A stretch of DNA of 64,000 nt from Voacanga thouarsii (Eukaryota; Streptophyta; Magnoliopsida; Gentianales; Apocynaceae): positions 3,336,501 through 3,400,500 of the forward strand of contig JANUWF010001497.1 of NCBI GenBank assembly GCA_026120185.1, read 5' to 3'. The notes below the pieces were generated by a model. That model saw only the letters and a program-made list of their open reading frames with translations, did not search any database and was not told the origin of the DNA. A program made the translations under genes and the position numbers. Shown here in pieces: positions 22,268 through 33,786 of the stretch; within the stretch, counting starts at the first letter, position 1; every line of letters begins with the position of its first letter.

Positions 22268-23783
22268 TGATAAGGCCTAAATTAGTCATATTTTTATAGT
22301 TATTTGAGGCTATTTTTGTGATACATTTTGAGATTTTACCATTGAAAAGGTATTTTGTGCATTATTTTAGATTTTAGGGGTAAAACAAAGCAAAAACGTC
22401 GTAAAACATAACAGAGGCGGCGCTGGACAGAACAGAGGTAGCGGCACCGGCCATATGCTGCTTGCATGCACTTCGAGACGACAATAAATTGTTGAAACAA
22501 GATCGGAACAAAACTAAATCGGTGCCAGCTCTCGCAGCCAAGGCGGCGCCGGCTGTACTCTGGACAACATTATGCTGAAATCAAGAGAAAAATCGGCGAG
22601 CAATTGAAAAAACAGAACACAACCGGCGCCGGCTCCAGCAACCAAGGCGACGCCGGCTGTGCCCTGAGGATAAGACGGAATCTTGATTTTTCTACGCGAT
22701 TTTTGGTAATCTGTAGATTTTTTATATCTTCCTACTTCTACTCGACCAACAACCTTACACCAATAAGTTTAGGCACTTCCTAAGCCTATAAATAGATGGA
22801 AAACACAAGTGAAAGAGAGATAATTTAGAGATCAAAACAAAAAAATCACTCAAATCAAAGAATGAATTCTTCAAATCAAAGAGGGTTGTGCAAGAAAGTT
22901 TTCAAAGGAAGAAGAAGGAGGCTTATCTATGACTGCTTTTTTTTACTTTGTTTTCTTTTTCCTGAACAATGATGTTTTAATTTTTTTAATTGTAATTTGA
23001 CTTTATTTTAGGTATTCATGATTTTTAGAGTACTTGATCTTTTGATTAATTGATTGTTCTTCTTGGTATTTAATTACTTAAGCTTATTACAAGATTAATT
23101 TGTTGGTTCTTTTTATTAACTCGCTGAGACCCAAGAGGTTGATGGTGGTTGCAATTTATTAATTTTATATTTGTTGTCTATTAACTCGTCGAGACTAAAG
23201 GGGTTAATTGATAAGGACTAGGTAATTAAAGGTTAATTGATATTTGCCGAGACCAATGATTCATTGGTTAATTTCTTGTTTTAAATTTGCCAATACCAAG
23301 GAAATTTAGTCAAGGATTATGTTTAATGCATCTTTTAGGTGAATTAGTTGGGATGAGACCAAGTGATTCTGATTTATCTAGAAAGTAGTGATTGCATGGA
23401 TTGAAAAAGAAGTGAATCTATCTTAATCCTTCATGATGCTAAGAGAATAGTTAATTATGATAATGATTAAGTTCTTTAAGATCATGTTTGTCATAGTAAT
23501 TGTTTGAGTTACATAATTCTCCATCCTTGACATGTATATATTTTATTTTATTTTATTTTCCTTTTTATTTATTTTTCACTTTATTGAGTCGGTTAAATAA
23601 TGAAAGAAAAGTGATTAATGCATACTTGTTCCTAGAGGATCCACACTCGTTTGAACCCTATGCCATTTTTAATGATGAGTACACTTGCTCATATGTGTAA
23701 TTTAGGGTTAATGTTTTAATTTAAACTTGATTGGGAATGTGCTTCTTTTTATATGATTTTTACACCCAAATAAATACACATCA
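22268..23783 (+). mobile_element. 3' LTR of pol-less Gypsy element, copy D
   Basis: Runs TGATAAGGCC to ATACACATCA, 1516 bases. GC-rich blocks lie at about 22415, 22518 and 22622, and a TATA box CTATAAATAG at 22786. It is close in length and content to LTR B. No PBS follows, so it is a terminal LTR. Confidence 0.85.
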
Positions 23784-24700
23784 ATAATATAATGATTATT
23801 TATTTCAAAAAGACTACTTAGTTTTTCTTTTTTTTTTTTTTGTCCAATGGGAAACCAATATATGTATTACTGAGGTAAAAAATTATTTAGAAGTTACAAT
23901 AATTTCTCTGTACTGTGCTTGTTAATCATTACGATTGTCTCCTAGCCTACACAAAAGATATGTGTCCTGTACTCTCTTAATTAAATAATCAACAATCACA
24001 CTGGTGGTGGGTAAAATAGAATTCGAATTGTGATAGGTATGATTTCTCCAATACCATAAGGAGTAGATCATCTCTCTAACCATGTACCTCCACTCAAAGC
24101 TATACATAGCCCACTTCAGCCTGAGTATTCAAATCAACCTATTTTGTAATATCATTCTTTGAACAGAGGCGTTTCCAAGCACTAGGCGTGAGCATATGTT
24201 GCCAAACCTATTGGCACCATCTAAGGACCTATACTAGGTAGAGAGTAGTCTCTATGGTGGACTCATATATGGGCAAAAGGGATCGTGCTAATACCTTGAT
24301 AATAAAGTAGCTCATGCGTCAAAGCCTTTGGTGCTTTAGCATCCATAGCAATCATGATATTCATGAGGGCTTTTGAACTACTAGATTCAAAGCCATTTAA
24401 TTCTATCTCTTGGCTAAACACTCTCAAAGACTTCTTTTATGAGGATCTGATAGGCTGACTTTATTGTGAACTTAACATTGGTCGTGCTGTCCAGAGAATT
24501 CTATCAGGTTCCATACTATCCAGTACACTAATCATGCTCAATTTGACTAAAACAACTTATGGTAATTTTCTCTTCAGGCAATGCCAATTCCAGTCTTTTA
24601 GTTGCTTGTTGTAGTAGTTAGAGACACATAGTATTTGTTCTTCTAGGAAAATACGTGTTAGAGCAATAGTCTCTAACTCCTCATCCAATAGATATCTATC

Positions 24701-24960
24701 CTACTGAAAGCGAATTTTGGTTCCTTTGCTCAATTGCCATTTTAGACCTTGCTTTAAAATTTGTATGCCCGGGTGCATGCTCTTCCAAACATGTGAAGAA
24801 GAACTAGGTAGTACATTATGACGAGCAATCTCCAAGTTTCCATATTTGTGCTCCAAAACTTTTACCCACAAAGCATTTTTATTTGCTAGCATCTACCAGC
24901 CTAATATTGTAAGAGTAACTTGGTTGACGCGGTCTAGTCATTGTAGCCCCAATCCTCCTA
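24701..24960 (-). pseudogene. LINE ORF2 C-terminal part
   Basis: Minus-strand translation gives GGLGL and DRVNQVTLTILGW, then LANKNALWVKVLEHKYG, SSSSHVWKSM and WQLSKGTKIRFQ. This is the conserved block downstream of RT in plant LINEs, leading into the zf-RVT region. An in-frame stop separates the two ORF pieces. Confidence 0.7.
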
Positions 24961-25371
24961 GAACCTTGACAGGAAAATTTACCCTCAGGCCACTAAATAT
25001 AGAGTTTGCTAACCCACCTTGTCCCCCCATAAGAATTATCAGTTGAGCTTTTCAATCTCGTCCAGTACAGATTTAGGAATTTTTGTGGTATACATCACAT
25101 ACATTGGGATGGTCGAGGTAACTAATTGGATCAATAGAGATTTGCCACTTTTACAAAGAACTTTAGCTTTCCACATTCCAAAGCTTCACCTAATATTTTC
25201 CAGAAGATAGCTGTATACTTTCTTACCCACTTAGGAGTGCAAAATGGGCATCCCTAAGTACTTCTATAAGTTGCAAGTGAGAAGTACACCAATGTTGGAG
25301 CTGATAGCCCGAGCCAAGACAAGAGCAATATTCTTGGAGAAAAAAAGTTGGAACTTGTATGTGTTGATTTT

Positions 25372-25686
25372 CTATCTAAACATGCCATAAAATTTCCTAA
25401 GTATTTGTTCTATCACATGTGCTTGATGATTGGATGCCTCACCGAACAACAATAAGTCATCATCGAACAAGATATGAGATAATTTGGGTCCCCTTCGTGA
25501 TACTGTAATAGCTCGCCTTTCACTAGTGAGGATAACTTGATTCACCATTTGGCTCAGAATTTCCATACAAGGAAAAAAAAGATAAGAAAGATTGGATCCC
25601 TTTTCCTTAGCCTCGATGGGGGTAAGAAGGGTTATAATTACTTTCCATTCCAAATTATAGATAAGGAGGCATTGCGAAGGTAGCAT
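25372..25686 (-). pseudogene. LINE reverse transcriptase core fragment
   Basis: Contains LSHILFDDDLLLFGEAS followed by QAHVIEQILRKF, matching the LINE RT catalytic block normally written F/Y-A-D-D. Here the alanine is replaced by Asp (FDDD). The upstream part (MVNQVILTSERRAITVSRRG) aligns with the RT region before that motif. Frameshifts on both sides show it is dead. Confidence 0.7.
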
Positions 25687-27218
25687 ATAATCAACAATAG
25701 AAGAGGTGTTTGAAAGTCAATCTTCTGAGTGACATAAGAAATCCTCAGTCAATTCGATCATCCACATTTTCTAAGTCAATTTTAACTGCAAGCATTCTAA
25801 TTTTTCCAATTTTCCTTTTCATAGTATGAATGACCTAATGTGTAATCAAAATATTATTGGCTGCCTATCTTCTTGGGATGAAACTACATTGCTACACTCC
25901 AATAAGTTTTGGCATTAGGGGCTTCAGATGATTTACAGAGAGAGAAATGTGTCAAAATTAGGAAATGAACTTGATAGAGAGTTAACTTTTGGGATAAGAG
26001 AGATGAGGGTGCCATTCATGTTAGTAGGAACTTAACTAGCTTTGAAAGCCTATTGGATAAAATGCACCACTGAGTCCCCCAAAATATGCAAAAATTTTTT
26101 GAAAGAAAAGGCTAGAAGAAGGCCATCCAACCCTAAAGCCTTAAAAATGCCCATGCCAAAAACTATTTTTTAATTTCTAGAGATAAGACCTCATAGTGTA
26201 GGAAACAGATGTCAATGTCGTAGGAAACTCCAACTAGTTGAGTCCAGAAAAGCTATTGATTCTAAGGAGTATAGTTGTACAAAATAGTTGCATGCCATGG
26301 TTTTGAGCTACTCTGGGTCATCACACTATATGTCATCTATAGTTTTCAACTAGTGTATTTTATTTCGTCTCCGCTAAATAATGTTAGATGTGTGGAAATA
26401 CTTGGTGTTTCTATCTTCATTTGGAATCCATTATTCTTTTGACTTTTGGAACCATATAATTTCTTCCTATTAAAGTATCATATTATATTCTCTCATCAGG
26501 TCTACTTCAAGTATGTGTAGGAAAGTAGAGTTTCTGTGGCCCAGTGTTCATTGTATACCCTCTAGTCTAGCTAGGTAGCACCACCGCCTATAGTAGAATA
26601 AGTTGCCAAACACATCTTAATTCCAAGCTTGTGCCTACTCAATACAGTATCGAATGGTATCTTGGAACTCACCAGATTGACTTTGCCAAGCATTTGTCAA
26701 AAAGTCTCAGAAGTGTGGGTAATGTGTTGGGACAACTTTAGCTCTTTTGTACTACATTGCAACAAAATTGGATGATGGTCAGGCCAGGTGCAAGTCAAAT
26801 GAATCACTATTACCTTTGGAAATAGTTTTTGCCATTTTTGGTTGCATCATACTCTGTTTAAATGTTCTTCAACATTAGCCAGCCCATCTCTACTATTAGA
26901 CCAAGTATACCTTAGGCTAGAGAGCCTTATGTTGATCCAGCCACAACTTTCCACAAAATTCCACAAACTCCTAGCACTACACAGGCAGACTGCCCCTTCT
27001 AATCTTGTCGTTAGTAGAAGTAAATTAGTTCAAATCTCTAAAAATGACCTATGGGCAAGAGATGCAGGAGCCCAGGTTCTTGAGATATGTCCATTGTTCC
27101 TATCTCGGAGTTTATGTAAGGGATGCATAAATGGCAATGATCATCCATAGGACCGTTTGATCTTATTTCACAATAATGTTCATTGCTTGTTCATGTGAAC
27201 TGAGGAACTCAATGTCCA

Positions 27219-27494
27219 CTACTTGACTCTTCCAGAAAAAACTAGATACCATATAATAGCTTCCACTGTTTCAAAATAATCAAAACTACTGATTCTTAAA
27301 ATTATACTAGCTCGAGTGCTACGAACGTTAGTTTTCAATAGAACTAAGATGGCTAGTCGATGGAGCCTTAATAGACCAAGGAGATTCTTACAAAATTCTT
27401 GTGATCCTGCATTCTTGCAATTCCAAAATATGATCTTCATGTAAAATATAAAAAGAAAGTACCATGTGATTTGCCTCCATAGATGATATCCCAA
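27219..27494 (-). pseudogene. LINE ORF2 endonuclease N-terminus
   Basis: Reads MKIIFWNCKNAGSQEF...LLGLLRLHRLAILVLLKTNV, the start of the AP-endonuclease-like domain (consensus M-K-x-x-x-W-N-x-R-G). The family's ET is KT here, so a metal-binding Glu is changed. It is interrupted downstream by stops. Confidence 0.7.
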
Positions 27495-27999
27495 GTGGAT
27501 TTGGGTAAGATTGGTCTTCCATCAGTAATTCTAGTGTTGTTCTCAGTCCGTCATATATTGCACCATTCGGAGGTTCTTCTTCTATAGTGGCTAGCTATGT
27601 TTTTTAGGGCCTGGATTCTCGTAAGATGGTATTACTAGAGGGGTGATCCAATGTATGTTTGCCAACTATGCTGGTATTTGATATGACCTTGGTTTTGGCA
27701 GTTTTGCTAAGCTGTAATGGGCTAATAGCTAGGGCTGAGGCTTTGAGAAAGGGCTTACTAATGGGGTTATTGTGTTTGGTAGAGCTAAGAACTTAGGACT
27801 TTAACCAAACTGGCGAAAGGGGAGTGAGATTTAAGCTCGAGGCCTGGGATATTTTAGCCCCCTTACTAGTTTTCTTGCTACATGTAGGATGTTTTGCTTT
27901 GGCCATACTATATTCCCTATAATTATGGGCTAGCATAATTAGGTTGGAACTAGAGACTTCCTGTACTATATTCTTCAAAGCTTCTACTGCCCCTTTATC

Positions 28000-29227
28000 C
28001 TCTTCTTTATCTAGTTAGGCTAACACCCCAAACGAGAACCACTTCCCCCAAAAGTAAAAAATAAGTACATGGGTCTCTTTCGTTGAGTTGTTGAACCAGC
28101 CTAATAGTCGGACAATGTGTTGTACTGGTTTGTCAGACCTGCTAACTGTCACCTCTAATTTGTGTAATAGAGTCATAGGTCCAGGATTGCATTCCTGGAC
28201 ATTTTTGCACCATCTATTCTCCAGTAAAGGCTATCTTCTTTAGTGTTAGTTTGTCAGAGTCCACTTTCGAGACGTCTTAGGAATCATCCATGGTCCAAAA
28301 TTTATGTGTTCATCCCCTCGATCCCCAGAGCTGCAACTCCAGTTTCTCTAGGTATATTACCATTGTTGTCGTCTGGTAGCTAAGACAAGCGGGGCAAGCG
28401 GTTAGTTTTATGTCCATACTATCCACAACCAAATCAATTTTGATGTAGACCCTCATACTTTAATGGTTGTGCATAACCCAATAGATTGACCATAGGAGGT
28501 AGTGGTTTGGTTAGGTCAATTTTTGCACATACCTAACCAAATTCGCCTCTTGTTTTGTCCATGGTAGTGTGGCAAATTTTGATAGCCCTACCAATGTGAT
28601 TTCTAAGAAAAAAGAGTGGCTTCCTTGAAAAACTCTATCGAGATATCTAGGAAGCGAACCCAAATAAGGGTAGAAATAATCTTATCAATGGAGGGTCGAA
28701 AGTTTGGCGATCATTTGTTCACCATTAGGTAGTGTCCAAACATTATCCATGGGCCATGTTCCAGCAAATTCAAGTAATCCTCACGAGAATGGAAGCGAAC
28801 CACAAAGTATCCTTGTTCTAGATCAAGCATCTCACAACCTTATTCTAGATTCCACAACTCTTTGGTCTGTTGTTGTAGCACTTGCAGAGAGATATTTTTC
28901 CCAAGTACTTTCAGTACAAAGGATCTTTTCCAATCCTTCCAAAATTCTTTACAGTCATCTTAGACATTTCCATTAAGGGCCATGCGCCTACCTATTTGTT
29001 AGAAATCCCCAAGCTTTTTAAGTCCAGATCTTCGAAATCTTCAGGTTATCCCATGTCATCTTCTCCCACACAGATGAGAGGGTGAGGTCTCCTATTCTGG
29101 ATGATGACTGAGAAGGTCTTGGAGCCCTAGCCAAGGTCAATGAACTGTGTATGGGTAGTAAGGTAGGAGGGGTTTGGGCTAGACTGAGGGTTTTTCTCTT
29201 TTCGATTTGTACTTTCAATTTTACCAT
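28000..29227 (-). pseudogene. LINE ORF1 (DUF4283 plus zinc-knuckle protein)
   Basis: Starts MVKLKVQIEKRK. Downstream, in shifting frames, are GYFVVRFHSREDYLNLLEHG, GPWIMFGHYLMVNK, a block resembling WVRFLDISIEFFKE, and EIDLTKPLPPMVNL-like residues. Then comes YEGLHQN-stop-FGCG-stop-YGH, a CCHC knuckle with two Cys/Gln codons lost to stops. This is the usual RNA-binding ORF1 of plant L1 elements. Confidence 0.7.
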
Positions 29228-29300
29228 CCTTCGGGGCTGTTCTCTTATTTTTCTTTACACTTTGGCAAAGGAGATTTACCTCCTGAGGAGTAGTTATTGA

Positions 29301-29705
29301 AGATAGAAGTGTAAATAAATTGAGCTTTTATCAAATATGTTTGGGCTCGAGTTATTAAAGACTCGATTTGAATTCGAAATATCAAGCTTGAACTTAACTA
29401 TAAACCTTATGTTTATGATCGAATTTTAAATAAGTCAAAGTCGAATAGCTAAGTATTAGACTCGAAGGTTTGCGAACATATTTGATTAATTAATTTATAT
29501 ATATTTTATATTATTTATAATATGTTATATTATAAATTTTTTATTTAAATTCAGGTTGAACTCAAACTCGAACTTTCAAACTTAGTATAATCAAATTTTG
29601 AATATAGTTTAAGTTTTAAACTATTTTAAATGAATCGAGCTCAAGCAAAGATTTGATTTTCGAATTGAACTCGAGCTCAACTTCGAACCCTATGTAAAAC
29701 TGGTG
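29301..29705. repeat. AT-rich palindromic repeat with GAGCTCGA/TTCGAA motifs
   Basis: The left side has GGGCTCGAGTTATTAAAGAC and GACTCGATTTGAATTCGA; the right side has GAATCGAGCTCAAGC and TTGAACTCGAGCTC. This is an imperfect inverted arrangement around an AT core at 29490-29560. It resembles the foldback repeats common in plant intergenic DNA. Exact ends and target duplications are not clear. Confidence 0.4.
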
Positions 29706-31050
29706 TTGGTTTTTTTTTTTTTTTTATTGTTATCGAGAGCCAGTTTGGTAGTAAATATTTTACCAGTGCTAGGATTGAGAAATAACTTCTTAGTTATCAG
29801 CCTCAGTATGCAAAATCAATTTAATCTACAAAATTTGGTGCTTGCTATGTTTGATCCTTTGGACTCTTAAGGCCGTCTCTATCCATCTTATTAAAGATCA
29901 CTAAAGTAATAGGAATTCTTTAAATAGTTGTTTGATGCAAATTTCTAGACACAAGAAGCCAAATAAAACTTTTTTCTTTTGTTTAAAAACTATGGGGACT
30001 AAATAATTAGGCCATACAGAAGCTTGATGGATGACAGAAAATTAGGGCAATTTCCACGACAATCTTAGACGTGAGAAACTTTGCCAACCTAAAATCACAC
30101 CAACAACTAGAAGATGAGGTTAATCTTTACTTGATGTGTTTTTGGGAAGCAAGAAGATGAGGTTAATACCAACAGTGGGACAAATTTGACTCTTTGGAAT
30201 TATTCTATTTGCTTTCTATATTCAACACAAAATGGGATATTCAAATCCAAGCGGAGGGACTATATTTTATTATAACAGCTTTAGAAGCTCCTGATGCATG
30301 ACAAGGACAAAAAGGAAGTTATCTTGAACAAAGTTGAAGGCATCTGAACCTATGATTTCAGAATTTCAAGAGTTATAGTACCTTATAAATTTTCAAAATT
30401 TCCATACCTAATATGCACTTCAACTAAACCTTTACATTTGGATTTCGTTCATTTAGTAGATTTTCAAAACTATTGAAGCTTACAGTTTTGTTTCTAACTG
30501 TGGAATATGAAATATCATGCTTAATTGTCTAATATTTGGATTCAAATAGCTTTTCTGGTGATATCTCAAAAATCAAAGAAATATACTTTTCATGCTTTGA
30601 ACTTTGTTGTCTTCAATGAACAGATTTTCATCAAAATTAAAGAGCACGAATGGGCCAATAAATCATGTCAGAAGCCTTCTTCTTATTGATGATAATTCAA
30701 AGTAGTTGTCTCTTTCGCTCTTAAGAATATAAAGTATGACTTTTCTAGCAAACATTCTTGTTTTTAAGTGCTTCAGGGATACACCAACCTCTATCTAGAG
30801 TACTTCTAAAGTGTTATTAATCTCGATAACTACAGCTTGTGATAGTATAGTAGCAAGACTAGCATGGCTAACTCTAGCATGTAGAAATATGGGTTTTGGT
30901 ATTACATGCTACATGTACTTACTAAAAGACAAAAATTAGGCTTTATCACAATTTCTCTCTGAGAGTATTACAATATCATTTTTTTTTAATTGTAAAACAT
31001 ATTTAGGATTGTACAAAGGACCACGGAAAAGGAAAAGTGATGTTCACAAC
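29706..31050. other. Unassigned stretch between LINE and microsatellite
   Basis: Begins with a T-run (about 29708-29726). No coding homology seen on either strand. It lies downstream of the dioxygenase pseudogene. Confidence 0.4.
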
Positions 31051-31158
<108 letters not shown>

Positions 31159-33317
31159 TTGACAATATTTCAACATAATAGGTGTAGTGTACATAATGCT
31201 TCTCTAATTACTATACAAACATTTCAATCTCTCTACAGAGGTAAACAGAGGAAGAAAATAATAGTACTATGAGAAGATAACTGAAGATTTTGATAATCTA
31301 TTGTAACAAGTGGATAAGCTTATGAACTAATTGTGATGATTCCTTATGCATCACAATTGCTGGATCTTTCTAGTTATGAGCAAGTTGACATAAAAGTTCT
31401 ATGACAACCGTATGGCACCCCAGTACGCAGTGTGATTTTGTCAAGTGGCTTATCTGAAAAGCTCTTTGCATCCATTATTAAAACCTACAGAAAAGGAATA
31501 ACACATGTCCACAACTTTTAAAGAGAGATGCAAATCTTCTAATTATGCTTAATACTTTATTAATCAAGAAATGACATACCCGAGATATGTTGATCTTTTC
31601 ACTATGCACAAATGTGATGATCCAACCATCATCCTCCTAGAGGCCTGCAGATCTAGGGATAAAGGTAGCTCCTGAACAAAATGTGTTTTCTTGAAATTTG
31701 TGGTACTCAACATTTATCAGGTCCTCAGATAGTCTATCCTCCTACATTTCAAAATTTTGTAAATATGCTACATAGTTTAAATTAATGCACAAAAGCTACC
31801 AAAAAAGTTGAAAGGACATACCAAAGGAAGTTTGTATCTTCTTTCCTCAAAATGAAGCTTGGCTAGTCCCCCATATTTTGCCATACCTGAGAATTCAATA
31901 GTGAACTGCAAGTTAATCTTACTTCCACGGAATCAAGTTTTACATCTAAAGTGGGAGTAGTTTGGATTGGTTACCTGACCTAAAGCTTGCACCGAATTAA
32001 CGATTTATGTGCATCGATATTTGTTTCTGACACTAGTAAAATTTTCATTGATATAAGGGAATTCCACAGAAAAATCTATTGCAGTGAGATTTCTCCTCTT
32101 GACCCCTCCAGATTGCATATTCAATCTCCGTTCATAAGCCTGGGAGAAAAATAATGCATCTTGTGAATCTTTATCACTTTCCTCTGACCTGGTATGCTTA
32201 AAACCTCTGGAAAACCACTCGAATTTGTCCACAACAAATGCAGGTCCTGGAATAATTGATCCTTGAGATTTGCATGCCATCACTATAACCTCTTATCAAG
32301 TAAAAGTCTGAAGCTATCAATGGCAGCAAATAACATGCTTTTCCTTTTAATATCAACTCAAGTTGGAAGGAAGAAAAAACTTGATTGAGGTAATTGCATA
32401 CATCATCACCATCATCAAAACAATTGAAAATATGAAATGTAATACATGGTTCCATCTCAAACCACCTAATGGAATCTGCAATTCCGTAATGAGGCATTAA
32501 TCCAATCCACACATACTGCTAATTTTTGTAATTTATTAATCCATACAAATAGATAGATTCAGAAGAAAGTTAAAATTAATTTCCTGCAGTGTTCTGATTT
32601 ATATTATAGGAAGGAGTGCATATAAAAGTTAAGAAATACTGACGAGCCACCACTTGTGAGCTGATTTATATGTATAGTTAGTGGAAAATCCATAATCACA
32701 TTGATCCTACATAATCAATACATGTCACAATTATGATATACTCTTGTGACACAATTTTATAGCACAACTAGGAAATATCTTTTTGTGATTATGCTACCTA
32801 TGTGTGACCCCTATATCATGATAGAGAATACATGTATTCAATTTGAGATCTACTCTATGAAGTATTTTCTTCCCATCAGCTAAAAAGAGAAAAAGAGGTC
32901 CGTGATTAGCATGTTACAGAATCTTCAGAAAAAATTTTACCTTGCTGTAAATGCCAAAGGTGATTTAACCACTCCAAAAGCTTACCTCAGATGATTCCCA
33001 ATTCAAAATAAGGTTTTTGTGCTGAAATCCAATATACTACAAGCTCTCTAGTGGACGGAACTTTCTGCATCATTCAAGAAGTTAAGACACGATTAATAAT
33101 GTTAACTTTGTAGACAAATATCAAAGGAACGACATTTGAAAATGAACTACTCTGGGATGGCTGGTTAATGGTCTATTCCATACTGCATCCCACTTCCATG
33201 TCCCTAAAGTTTTTAGGGAAAGGACATTGAACTCTGGAGAAGCATGATTCTCTGTAGTTGCATAATCCCTTCCAGAATTCTCAAAGTTGTTTGTATTGCT
33301 AAGTTTCTTGTCTACCA

Positions 33318-33748
33318 TGTTAGGGATAGGCCTTTATTTAGTTATAAGTCCCACATCGAAAAGTAACAAAATATTCACCACCATATAGCCTTAATAAAGG
33401 CTTAGTTTGGTTCTTTGAGGAAAAACACACCAACACAAGAATTTTAGTAGCACTTCGGGCATTTGTTCTTTGTAATACTCTTGTTTTGTATTAGTGGTGT
33501 GTAGTGGCTTAAGAATACTTTTCTAAAGTCTTGTAAATTATCTTTTTCATAATAAAGTTTTGTTCCGCCTCCGCCTATGGTCATAGGTCATTTGACCGAA
33601 TCACGTAAGTTCTTGTATCTCTCCCTTTATTTTCTTTCTCGTTATTTAGTTTTTTTTTTCACATTATTTTCATTATTATTTCTTTTTTTTCGTCTTGTGT
33701 GATTTTGCCATTGGAGTTTTGGTTTGTTCCTGAGGCCTATCCCTAACA
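33318..33748 (+). mobile_element. 5' LTR of Copia element
   Basis: 431 bases from TGTTAGGGATAGGCC to GGCCTATCCCTAACA. The 15-base ends are perfect inverted repeats. It is followed by AACTAGTATCAAAGC, a degenerate tRNA-Met primer site (family TGGTATCAGAGC). It starts directly against dioxygenase exon sequence. Confidence 0.9.
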
Positions 33749-33786
33749 AACTAGTATCAAAGCTACTAGCTCTTAACTCTGTGGTA

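Larger units (their letters stand above)
23829..29300 (-). mobile_element. LINE (L1-type) non-LTR retrotransposon, nearly full length, dead
   Basis: Reading right to left: ORF1 with a DUF4283-like region and a zinc knuckle, an endonuclease start, reverse transcriptase fragments, a zf-RVT-type segment and a terminal T-run on the plus strand (about 23829-23841), which is a poly(A) tail on the element's strand. The length of about 5.4 kb suits a plant L1. Every region carries stops and frameshifts. No clear target duplication was found. Confidence 0.75.
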
